Shown here: positions 1 through 5,932 of the stretch, one piece after another
Layout: each line of letters begins with the position of its first letter
Numbering within the stretch: the stretch's first letter is position 1
Assembly (NCBI GenBank): GCA_947474275.1
Contig: CANJHY010000207.1
Coordinates: 1-7,398, forward strand
Origin: PALSA-1004 sp947474275
GTDB taxonomy: Bacteria > Pseudomonadota > Gammaproteobacteria > Burkholderiales > SG8-41
DNA length: 7,398 bases
Direction: 5' to 3'
The notes under the pieces: generated by a model
The model's input: only the letters and a program-made list of their open reading frames with translations
Told to the model about the DNA's origin: nothing
Databases searched by the model: none
Program-made: the position numbers and the translations under genes

Positions 1-61
1 CATCCACTGAGGGCGGCAACAGGTAGTCGGTCTTGCGGTCGGTTTGTATGAAGTTGGGCAT
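1..61 (-). CDS. Transposase, N-terminal fragment (IS1182-type), cut by window edge
   Basis: Reading the minus strand from the ATG at 61-59 gives 20 residues beginning MPNFIQTDRKTDYLLPPSVD before the window ends. From memory, this opening (a short hydrophobic start, a TDR motif, then YLLPPSV) is typical of IS1182-family transposases with an N-terminal DUF772/InsH-like domain. The encoded enzyme would be a DDE transposase that moves its own element. Only the first 20 codons are visible, so it cannot be judged whether the gene is intact. A possible -10 box (TATACT, minus strand, 93-88) lies 27 bases upstream of the start, with no convincing -35. It points away from the catabolic genes. The family call rests on a short stretch. 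Confidence 0.6.
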   Translation of the reverse strand, partial: MPNFIQTDRKTDYLLPPSVD

Positions 62-126
62 GGCTTACTCGGTGATTCGTCCATTCGAGTATAGTACTTT
101 TACGACTGGAAAGTCCGACAGGCTGC
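62..126. other. Leader region of the transposase gene, no gene seen
   Basis: This stretch lies between the transposase start codon and the inverted-repeat element. It probably forms the 5' untranslated part of the insertion sequence. The only candidate signal is TATACT on the minus strand at 93-88. I could not fix the outer terminus of the insertion sequence. It may coincide with the left arm of the neighbouring repeat. Confidence 0.3.
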
Positions 127-292
127 TAGAACCCATCTCAAAAATACAAAAACGACAAGCAACCGCCGATAAACGCCGATTGACGCCGATATAAATCCAG
201 ACCTTGCCCCGAACCAATGTCAAATCCCTTGAGCTTATCTGCGTTCATCCGCGGTCATCGGCGGTTCCAACTTGTTTTTGAGACCACTTCTA
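127..292. repeat. Palindromic MITE/REP-like element with 3+3 inverted decamers
   Basis: The left outer arm (127-144, TAGAACCCATCTCAAAAA) matches the reverse complement of 275-292 (TAGAAGTGGTCTCAAAAA) at 14 of 18 positions. Inside it, three head-to-tail 10-mers occupy 161-190 (AACCGCCGAT, AAACGCCGAT, TGACGCCGAT). Three related 10-mers in opposite orientation occupy 237-266 (read on the minus strand: AACCGCCGAT, GACCGCGGAT, GAACGCAGAT). A loop of about 46 bases separates the two sets. The arms could pair into a long imperfect hairpin. The left arm carries about 11 extra bases between the outer arm and the decamers. No open reading frame is evident, so this looks like a non-coding repeat, possibly a MITE or an IS end. 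It stops right at the ribosome binding site of the next gene. Confidence 0.7.
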
Positions 293-305
293 AAGGTATT
301 CCGTA

Positions 306-1127
306 ATGCACTCATTCGTCACCAGCGACGGCGTCAGGCTGAACTATTACATTGATGACTATACCGATCCGTGGACCAAGCCAGCTACGGTGGTCATGCT
401 GCATCCGGCGATGGGCAGCGCAAAGCGCTATTACGCCATGGTGCCGAAACTTGCGCGCCGTTATCGCACGGTACGTCTGGATTTGCGGGGGCATGGCGCA
501 TCGCAGATCCCTGCAGATACTTTGCCGTTCTCGCTGGAGCGCCTCGCGCAGGACACCGTTGAGCTGATCGACCACCTCAAACTCGATAAAGTGCACATCA
601 TAGGCAGTTCAGCCGGCGGCTTTGTTACGCAACGCACTGCGATGAATTTTCCGGAACGGGTGCAAAGCGTTTCGCTCATAGGGTCCAAGCCCGGCCTCAA
701 GCGCAGTCAGGCTTCGGAATGGCTCGAGCAGGTAGGCAAGAAGGGGCTGCGTCCTTTCCTTAAGGAAACAATCGCGCTGCGCTTTCCGGACGACATCGAT
801 GCGGATTTTGTCGAATGGTTCCTCGACGAGGCCGCGAAAAACAACGTGCCTTTTGTCGGCAAATTCGTCGGCTATATGACCACGCAGGATTTCATGGATG
901 AAGTACACAAAATCCGCTGTCCGGCGTTGCTCATCGCGCCGGGTGCCGAGCCAATCGGCGATATTTCAACCTATCACGAGATGCAGTCGAAAATGCCGGA
1001 TGCCGAACTCATCGTCTACGAAGGCGCGCGCCACAATATCAACGACTATCTGCCCGACCGCTGCGTCGGCGATATCCTGAAATTTCTCGACAAGCGGTTT
1101 GGCGGTCCGCGGGCGGCGAATTCGTAA
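306..1127 (+). CDS. Alpha/beta hydrolase with intact catalytic triad
   Basis: This is a 273-residue single-domain alpha/beta hydrolase, a usual length for the family, with no signal peptide and so probably cytoplasmic. Visible elements in order are an HPAMG stretch at 33-37 (the oxyanion-hole region), DLRGHGAS at 59-66, the nucleophile elbow GSSAG at 100-104 with Ser102, the segment APGAEPIGD at 211-219 with Glu215 in the acid position, and His243 in ARHN. Glu replaces the more usual Asp. It would hydrolyse an ester, lactone, amide or C-C bond, but the substrate is not readable. The ATG at 306 is preceded by AAAGGT (292-297), 8 bases away. A TctC-type binding-protein gene follows about 40 bases downstream on the same strand without a visible terminator, suggesting an operon. 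It is clearly paralogous to the hydrolase on the minus strand at 2184-3014. Confidence 0.92.
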   Translation: MHSFVTSDGVRLNYYIDDYTDPWTKPATVVMLHPAMGSAKRYYAMVPKLARRYRTVRLDLRGHGASQIPADTLPFSLERLAQDTVELIDHLKLDKVHIIGSSAGGFVTQRTAMNFPERVQSVSLIGSKPGLKRSQASEWLEQVGKKGLRPFLKETIALRFPDDIDADFVEWFLDEAAKNNVPFVGKFVGYMTTQDFMDEVHKIRCPALLIAPGAEPIGDISTYHEMQSKMPDAELIVYEGARHNINDYLPDRCVGDILKFLDKRFGGPRAANS

Positions 1128-1168
1128 ATTGTACTGATCAATTTTTCAAGACATCATTGGTGCCCGAT

Positions 1169-2176
1169 ATGAATATGACGAAAAGTAAAGAACCCATTGC
1201 ATGGCGGCGAGTGCTGCGGCAGTCTTTTTATGGCGGCATTTTTGCAGCCGGTGCGGTATCGCTGGCAGCCGCCCAAGGCAATTATCCGGAGCGTCCGATC
1301 CGCTGGATCCTGCCGATTGCCGCGGGAGGCGGTTCGGATACCCTTGCCCGCACGATACAAGCCGGCTTTACGGAATCGATCGGGCAGCAAATCGTTATCG
1401 ATAACCGCCCGGGCGGCAGCAGCGTGATAGGTACCGAGATTACCGCCAAAGCCGCCCCCGACGGCTACACACTGCTGTTCATCACGACGACGCATACCGT
1501 GAACCCGAGCCTGATATCGAAGTTGCCATATGACTCTCTCAAGGATTTCGCCGCGGTCTCGCTGCTTGTATCCCAGCCCAATATTCTTGTGGTCCCTGCA
1601 GCATTGCCGGTGAAGTCGATGAAAGAGTTGATCGCGTTGGCCAAATCCAAGCCGAACACGATCAGCTTTGCGTCGGGAGGCAATGGCAGCCAACCGCATC
1701 TGACCGGGGAATTGTTCAAATCGACATTGGGACTGCAGATTACGCATGTTCCCTACAAGAGCGCGGGGCCGGCCGTCGTCGACCTGCTGGGCGGACACGT
1801 GCAGATGATGTTCGTGGGCTCGCTGGCAGTCGATCCGCACATCAAATCGGGACGCGTGCGCGCGCTCGCCATTGCCAGCACGCGGCGGCTTTCCACACAT
1901 CCCGAAGTGCCCACCACCTCTGAAGCGGGCGTGCAGGGCCTCGAAAGCGGTACTTGGTACGGCATACTGGTGCCGGCCCGTACGCCGCAACCCATTATCG
2001 ATCGTCTTTATGCCGCGACCGCGAAAACAATGCAGTTGCCTGACGTCAAGGCACGGCTGCTGGCCCAGGGAGTGGACATCATCAGCAGTTCACCGCAGCA
2101 GTTTTCTGCTTATCTCAAAAGCGAAACTGCCAAGTGGGCCAAGGTCATCAAAGAGGCCAACGTGCGTCCGGAGTAG
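1169..2176 (+). CDS. Bug/TctC-family periplasmic solute-binding protein 1
   Basis: This is a tripartite tricarboxylate transporter substrate-binding protein (TctC/Bug family, PF03401). With the ATG at 1169 it has 335 residues, close to the family norm of about 320-335. The N-terminus carries arginines (WRRVLRQSF) followed by a hydrophobic run ending SLAAAQG, a signal peptide probably cleaved near residue 35. The mature protein has family hallmarks: YPERPIRWILPIAAGGGSD, the NRPGGSSVIG ligand-loop segment near 79-88, DGYTLL and the HVPYKSAGPAVVDLLGG stretch. It should bind a carboxylate or related small molecule in the periplasm. No TctA/TctB subunits lie nearby, as is usual for orphan Bug proteins. 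The start is uncertain: TTG 1157, GTG 1160 and ATG 1175 are also in frame, and none has a clear ribosome binding site. It follows hydrolase 1, and its stop lies 7 bases from that of convergent hydrolase 2. Confidence 0.93.
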   Translation: MNMTKSKEPIAWRRVLRQSFYGGIFAAGAVSLAAAQGNYPERPIRWILPIAAGGGSDTLARTIQAGFTESIGQQIVIDNRPGGSSVIGTEITAKAAPDGYTLLFITTTHTVNPSLISKLPYDSLKDFAAVSLLVSQPNILVVPAALPVKSMKELIALAKSKPNTISFASGGNGSQPHLTGELFKSTLGLQITHVPYKSAGPAVVDLLGGHVQMMFVGSLAVDPHIKSGRVRALAIASTRRLSTHPEVPTTSEAGVQGLESGTWYGILVPARTPQPIIDRLYAATAKTMQLPDVKARLLAQGVDIISSSPQQFSAYLKSETAKWAKVIKEANVRPE

Positions 2177-2183
2177 GCCGCGG

Positions 2184-3014
2184 CTAGGGAAAATGGCGCT
2201 GCAGAAAATCCAATGCGTCGGCCGCGCAGCGGTCGGCGAGATAGTCGCCGATGTTGTGACGGCCGCCGTCGTAAACAAGTAGCTCGCTCGTAGGTATACG
2301 CTGGTGCATTTCCGGGTAGGCGCCGCCATCGCCTATCGACTCGTCACCCGGCGCCACGATCAACGTGGGACATTGGATAGCGCCGACTTCATCCATCCAG
2401 TACAGGCCCGTCATTTTCAGTATGAAGCGCTTGATGAACTCGATATCGTTGCGCGCTATTTCGTCCACGAACCAGGCAATGTGTTCCTTGTCGGCATAGC
2501 CGGGCGGAAAGCGGTCGCCTATGGTTTCCAGCAGAAAAGGGCGCAGCCCCTTGGCTTCGATCTGCGGAATCCAGCTCGCGGCCTGACTGTGTTTGAGTCC
2601 CGGCTTGGACGCAAAGAGCAGAATGCTCAGCACCCGCTCGGGATGGGCGATGGCAAGCCACTGCGCGAGATAACCGCCGCCGGCAGCGCCGAGAAAATGC
2701 GCCCGTTCTACGCCCAGGTGGTTTTGAAGCTCCAGCAGATCCTGCATCAGTCGCTCGCGCGTTAGCGGCAACTCCGGTGGCGGCACCGGCGAGCTGCCAT
2801 GTCCGCGCATGTCCATGCGCACGACCCGGTAGTGCCGCGCCAAGTGCGGCACGAACGCGTACAGGCGCCGTGCGCTGCTCATCGCCGGATGCGTCAGGAA
2901 CAGCGTTTGCGGCTGCTTCCACGGATCGGTAAAGTCGTCGACGTAGTAGGCGATCCGCATTGAATCGCTGGCCGTCATGAATTGACGCGGGGTTGTGATG
3001 TCGTCGCTGGGCAT
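2184..3014 (-). CDS. Alpha/beta hydrolase paralogue lacking the nucleophilic serine
   Basis: This 276-residue alpha/beta hydrolase-fold protein is a paralogue of the one at 306-1127. The two share DPW near residue 30, RGHG, SKPGLK, KGLRPFL and HNI-DYL-DRC. In the segment from SKPGLK to RFP, 24 of 35 residues are identical. The oxyanion-side HPAM (42-45), the probable acid Glu225 in APGDESIGD and His253 are kept. The nucleophile elbow reads LGAAGGG, with Ala111 (codon GCC) where Ser102 sits in the other copy. Classical serine hydrolysis is therefore unlikely; the protein may bind rather than cleave, use different chemistry, or be decaying. The frame is otherwise open and full length. The ATG at 3014 has GGAGA (3025-3021) 6 bases upstream, so it is probably translated. 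It lies downstream of TctC 2 on the same strand, 188 bases away. Confidence 0.9.
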   Translation of the reverse strand: MPSDDITTPRQFMTASDSMRIAYYVDDFTDPWKQPQTLFLTHPAMSSARRLYAFVPHLARHYRVVRMDMRGHGSSPVPPPELPLTRERLMQDLLELQNHLGVERAHFLGAAGGGYLAQWLAIAHPERVLSILLFASKPGLKHSQAASWIPQIEAKGLRPFLLETIGDRFPPGYADKEHIAWFVDEIARNDIEFIKRFILKMTGLYWMDEVGAIQCPTLIVAPGDESIGDGGAYPEMHQRIPTSELLVYDGGRHNIGDYLADRCAADALDFLQRHFP

Positions 3015-3084
3015 GGACTATCTCCGGTGTCTTAATTCTCGCGGCAGGGAACGCCGCCGTGCCGGGCGATGACGTGCAGCAGGT

Positions 3085-3165
3085 GCCGCGTTCACCGCCC
3101 GCATGCAGCAGGAACTGGTTCAGTGGAAGCAGATCGTAGTCGCGCGAAAGATCGTGCCGGAGTGA
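3085..3165 (+). pseudogene. Remnant 3' end of a third TctC/Bug gene
   Basis: On the plus strand, 3085-3165 translates to 26 residues ending in a TGA stop: AAFTARMQQELVQWKQ followed by IVVARKIVPE. This is the C-terminal helix of a TctC protein. The intact copy next door ends EELAQWKAIAAQRKIVTE, matching EL-QWK, RKIV and the final Glu. The same frame meets a TGA at 3070-3072. Weaker similarity may continue upstream in another frame (about 3041-3084), suggesting a frameshift. The rest of the gene is absent: upstream lies hydrolase 2 on the other strand. There is no start codon or ribosome binding site fitting a real small protein, so this is read as debris from recombination or deletion. It lies tail-to-tail with the TctC 2 gene, with 37 bases between the two stops. 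Confidence 0.75.
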
Positions 3166-3202
3166 TTGCGGCCGCGCGAAAGTTCGTCGCGAAATGAAGA
3201 CC

Positions 3203-4171
3203 TTATTCAGTCACGATCTTGCGCTGGGCAGCGATGGCTTTCCATTGCGCCAGTTCTTCCTTCAGCCGCGAGCTGAGAGCGGCAGGGGTAATGACGACGG
3301 GCAAAGCGCCGTCGGGCTCGAGAAACATTTTGAGCTCGGGCGAAGCGGAGATTTCCCGGATTTCCCGATTGAGGCGTTCGACCACCGCGGCGGGCGTGCC
3401 TGCAGGGGCAAACACGCTGATCCAGATTTCCATCGAGTAGCCTGGCACGGTCGCGCTGAGCGGCGGTAGATTGGGGAACACCGGGCTGGCATTTTTGGAC
3501 GTGACCGCAAGCGCGCGGACCCGCCGTGTGTTCAATTGGGGCACCAGCGAGCTGTAGTTCGAAATCATGGCGTAGATCTGGCCGCCGGCAAGATCGACGA
3601 TGGCGTTGGCAGCGCCTTTGTAAGCGACGTGCGTCATTTGCACCTTGGCCGCGACATTAAGCAGTTCGGTCGCGAGGTGGCCGATCGAGCCGACACCGGC
3701 CGAACCGTAAGTGATCTCGCCGGGTTTGGCGCGCGCCGCGGCAAAGTATTCGGCGACCGTCTTGACAGGGAACGCGGACGAAACCGCGAGCAGCATGGGG
3801 CCTTCGCCGACCATGGTCACGGGAGAGAAATCTGCCAGCGGATCGTAGGGCAACCTGGACTGCGTTGCAGCGACTGTCAGGAACGTGGAAGAGGTGAGGA
3901 GCAGCACGGAACCGTCTTTCGGCGCTTTGGCGACGAAATCGTTGCCGATGACGCCGGACGCGCCGGCTTTATTGTCGACAATGACGTTGGTCTCGAGCCG
4001 CTTCGCGAGCGGGCCCGCGATGGCGCGAGCGACGACATCGTTGCTGCCGCCCGGCCCGAACGGCACGACGATTCTGACGAGCCCTGGCAGCTTCGCGTCC
4101 GCCGCTCTGGCAGACGGTGCGGCAAACGCGGTAGCGATGCACAAGGCGAATATGGACAAAGCATGTGGCAT
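3203..4171 (-). CDS. Bug/TctC-family periplasmic solute-binding protein 2
   Basis: This is a 322-residue TctC/Bug-family binding protein. The frame is open further upstream (to 4423), but that extension would overlap the divergent AtuA gene. The ATG at 4171 is chosen because GGGAGA (4182-4177) lies 5 bases before it and a proper signal peptide follows: a hydrophobic run (ALSIFALCIATAFAA) ending SARA, cleaved near residue 23. Family motifs are VPFGPGGSNDVVAR (36-49), VDNKAGASGVIGNDF, KDGSVLLL, and the VAYKGAANAIVDLAGGQ segment. It should bind a small carboxylate-like ligand in the periplasm. No TctA/TctB genes are in view. It is divergent from AtuA/DUF4387, 66 bases apart, and upstream of hydrolase 2 on the same strand. 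It is quite different from TctC 1, so the two probably differ in ligand. Confidence 0.93.
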   Translation of the reverse strand: MPHALSIFALCIATAFAAPSARAADAKLPGLVRIVVPFGPGGSNDVVARAIAGPLAKRLETNVIVDNKAGASGVIGNDFVAKAPKDGSVLLLTSSTFLTVAATQSRLPYDPLADFSPVTMVGEGPMLLAVSSAFPVKTVAEYFAAARAKPGEITYGSAGVGSIGHLATELLNVAAKVQMTHVAYKGAANAIVDLAGGQIYAMISNYSSLVPQLNTRRVRALAVTSKNASPVFPNLPPLSATVPGYSMEIWISVFAPAGTPAAVVERLNREIREISASPELKMFLEPDGALPVVITPAALSSRLKEELAQWKAIAAQRKIVTE

Positions 4172-4237
4172 GGCCGTCTCCCAATACATGTTTAGCGTAA
4201 TAAAGCGATAATACATTATGCCTAGCAAGGAGCCGCA
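4172..4237. promoter_or_regulatory. Divergent intergenic control region
   Basis: These 66 AT-rich bases separate the start codons of TctC 2 (minus) and the AtuA gene (plus), and must hold both promoters unless they lie within the genes. They include an inverted repeat ATAAT-AC-ATTAT at 4208-4219, and two similar 10-mers (AGCGTAATAA at 4194-4203 and AGCGATAATA at 4204-4213) one helical turn apart. GATAAT (4207-4212) could serve as a -10 box for the plus strand, but no good -35 is visible. The ribosome binding site AAGGAG (4227-4232) serves the AtuA gene, and TCTCCC (4177-4182) serves TctC 2. A shared operator is plausible but unproven. Confidence 0.45.
4177..4182 (-). promoter_or_regulatory. 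Ribosome binding site fixing the TctC 2 start
   Basis: GGGAGA on the minus strand lies 5 bases before the ATG at 4171. It decides for that start over the in-frame ATGs at 4189 and 4216, which lack such a site and would place extra residues before the signal peptide. Confidence 0.75.
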
Positions 4238-5599
4238 ATGAACAGCCTCAAAATCATCAGTCCCAATGGCCACCTGGGATTTGCCCCCATACGCACCGGG
4301 AGCTTTGAACTCGGCGTGGCAGCGCGTCCCGACTACATTGCTGCCGATTCTGGCAGCGACGACGTGGGGCCCGTGCCGCTGGGTGCCGACATTTGCACCA
4401 GTCCCGAAGCCTGGCAGCGCCATGACCTTGAGCTGATGCTGTTGGCGTCGCGCAAACTTGGCGTGCCGATGATCATAGGTTCATCCGGCGATACCGGCAG
4501 CAACAGCCGGGTCGATCTGTTCGTGCGCATCATCAAGGAACTCGCGGTCAAGCATGGCCTGAAGAAATTCCGCCTCGGCTATTTTTATTCCGAAGTCGAC
4601 AAGGAATACCTGCGCAGGAAAATTCGCGTCGGCGAAAAGGTGCTGGGACTGGACGGGCGTGCCGAACTTTCGGAATCCGAACTGGACGCGACCGAGCGCA
4701 TCGTGGCGATGGCGGGCGTGCATCCTTTCATCGAACTCCTGAAACAGGGCGCCGACGTCATCATAGGCGGGCGCAGCTCGGACGCCGCGGTGTTTGCCGC
4801 GCCGGCGATACATCACGGTTTTCCGGACGACCTTTCCTACTACCTGGGTAAAGTACTCGAATGCGCTTCGTTCTGCGCCGAGCCATACGGCGGTAAGGAG
4901 ACGGTTTTGGGCGAAATCACCCAGCAGGACGTCAAGGTGACCGCGATGTTTCCCGAGCAGCGCTGCACGGTGGCGTCGGTGGCGGGGCATGCGATGTACG
5001 AGCGCTCCAATCCGTACCAGGAATTCGTCGCCGGCGGCATGCTCGACATGACAAATTGCCATTACGAGCAATTCGACGAAAGAACCACCCGCATCACCGG
5101 CGCTCGCTTTGTGCCGGCAGACGTCATGCGCGTGAAGCTCGAAGGTTCCGGCAAGGTGGGCGAGCGCTACGTCGGCCTCTGCGGCATACGCGATCCGTAT
5201 ACGATTGCGAACGTCGACCGTGTCATCCAATGGGCGAAAGACAAAGTGCGCGAGCGCTTCGGCGAAACCGGCTACGAACTGCATTACAACGTATATGGGC
5301 GCGACGGCGTCATGGGGGCGCTGGAGCCCCTGCGTGACAAACCGGGACATGAGCTATGCGTATTCGTGCAGGGGATTGCGCCGACGCATGAAATGGCGGA
5401 AGAAGTCGCCATGATAGGGCTGCGTCAGATGTTTTATGCGCGCTTGCCCGATGTCAAAGGCACTGCGGGTTCGGTCGCTTTTCCGCTCGACGAGGTTCTG
5501 AAAGCGAGTCCCGCTTACCGCTGGACGCTCAACCACACCGTCGCGGTAAAAAACGGCATGGAATTGTTCAAGACCCACATGATCGATGCGGGCGTTTGA
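4238..5599 (+). CDS. AtuA-family (DUF1446) protein
   Basis: This 453-residue protein belongs to the acyclic terpene utilisation AtuA family (DUF1446, PF07287). Recognisable conserved blocks are SPNGHLGF (8-15), ADSGSDDVGP (36-45), IIGSSGDTGSNS (79-90) and GADVIIGGRSSDAAVFA (171-187). The Asp/Gly/Ser-rich blocks suggest a ligand-binding site, but the reaction is unknown. Family members are required for citronellol/geraniol use in Pseudomonas, and many others sit in unrelated catabolic loci, so the name does not imply terpenes here. It lacks the extra C-terminal domain of longer AtuA proteins; a separate DUF4387 gene follows instead, 14 bases after the stop. There is no signal peptide, so it is probably cytoplasmic. 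AAGGAG (4227-4232) lies 5 bases before the ATG at 4238. It is divergent from TctC 2, hinting that the binding protein delivers its substrate. Confidence 0.9.
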   Translation: MNSLKIISPNGHLGFAPIRTGSFELGVAARPDYIAADSGSDDVGPVPLGADICTSPEAWQRHDLELMLLASRKLGVPMIIGSSGDTGSNSRVDLFVRIIKELAVKHGLKKFRLGYFYSEVDKEYLRRKIRVGEKVLGLDGRAELSESELDATERIVAMAGVHPFIELLKQGADVIIGGRSSDAAVFAAPAIHHGFPDDLSYYLGKVLECASFCAEPYGGKETVLGEITQQDVKVTAMFPEQRCTVASVAGHAMYERSNPYQEFVAGGMLDMTNCHYEQFDERTTRITGARFVPADVMRVKLEGSGKVGERYVGLCGIRDPYTIANVDRVIQWAKDKVRERFGETGYELHYNVYGRDGVMGALEPLRDKPGHELCVFVQGIAPTHEMAEEVAMIGLRQMFYARLPDVKGTAGSVAFPLDEVLKASPAYRWTLNHTVAVKNGMELFKTHMIDAGV

Positions 5600-5600
5600 A

Positions 5601-5606
5601 AAGGAA
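5601..5606 (+). promoter_or_regulatory. Ribosome binding site selecting a TTG start
   Basis: AAGGAA immediately follows the stop codon of the AtuA gene and lies 7 bases before the TTG at 5614. That is ideal spacing, and it favours this start over the TTG at 5596, which overlaps the AtuA stop and has no such site. The arrangement fits translational coupling between the two genes. Confidence 0.6.
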
Positions 5607-5613
5607 CCCTATC

Positions 5614-5931
5614 TTGCCCAGCAAACTCAACGAACTCGCCAAAACCATCCGCAGCAAAAACGCGGGTGTCGACAAAATTACATTCGACATCATTTTTCGT
5701 GACAGCGCGAACTACGAACGGGTCAAACGCACCCGTGTGCTCACGCGCGAGACGATGGCGAAGCTCTATCGCATTCCGGCAGAGCGCATTTCCGATTTTG
5801 TCGAGTACGATCCCGGCTATGCAATCAAGTTCACCATTTACCGCTTGACGCCCAGTGGGAGCGCCGGCGACGGTGACATTTTCGGTGCGCAGCAGTATTC
5901 GCCGTTGCTGGAACTGGAAGTGCCGGACTAG
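5614..5931 (+). CDS. DUF4387 protein, partner of the AtuA-family protein
   Basis: This is a small 105-residue protein of the DUF4387 family (PF14330). Characteristic features are the N-terminal LAKTIRSKNAG (8-18), FDIIFRD, a central RVLTRETMAKLYRIP segment, a DPGYAIKFTI strand and the C-terminal GDIFGAQQYSPLLELEVPD. Its function is unknown; members regularly sit directly downstream of DUF1446/AtuA genes or are fused to them, so it is probably a subunit or domain of the same enzyme. The preferred start is TTG at 5614 with AAGGAA ahead of it; a TTG at 5596 would add six residues. It has no signal peptide or membrane segment. Its stop lies one base from that of the convergent allophanate hydrolase, with no intrinsic terminator between them. 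Confidence 0.87.
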   Translation: MPSKLNELAKTIRSKNAGVDKITFDIIFRDSANYERVKRTRVLTRETMAKLYRIPAERISDFVEYDPGYAIKFTIYRLTPSGSAGDGDIFGAQQYSPLLELEVPD

Positions 5932-5932
5932 T

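Noticed and set aside
211..219. Apparent loss of the catalytic acid in hydrolase 1 (protein residues 211-219, APGAEPIGD)
   Set aside because: Aligned on the following Pro/Ser-Ile, Glu215 occupies the acid position and is shared by both paralogues; only the preceding residue differs (Ala versus Asp).
161..266. CRISPR-like array from the repeated decamers
   Set aside because: The units are only 10 bp, contiguous without spacers, and inverted between the two halves.
1154..1990. Long minus-strand open frame (278 codons) opposite TctC 1
   Set aside because: It is the antisense shadow of a well-supported TctC gene, rich in Arg/His/Gly/Cys with no recognisable motif. Such frames are common in GC-rich coding DNA.
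2177..2184. GCCGCGGC palindrome between convergent stops as a terminator
   Set aside because: It is eight bases with no loop and no T-run; more likely chance in GC-rich DNA.
3169..3192. Hairpin after the TctC remnant (GCGCGAAAGTTCGTCGC) as an intrinsic terminator
   Set aside because: The stem is short with a bulge and is not followed by a T tract.
3536..4195. Plus-strand frame of 219 codons opposite TctC 2
   Set aside because: It is a shadow of TctC 2, with low-complexity Arg/Gly/Asp-rich content and no family resemblance.
4172..4423. N-terminal extension of TctC 2 to 4423
   Set aside because: The extra residues precede a normal signal peptide and overlap the divergent AtuA gene, and the ATG at 4171 has a strong ribosome binding site.
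4481..5350. Long minus-strand open frame (289 codons) opposite the AtuA gene
   Set aside because: It lies antisense to conserved AtuA motifs, its composition is typical of a shadow frame, and there is no ribosome binding site or domain.
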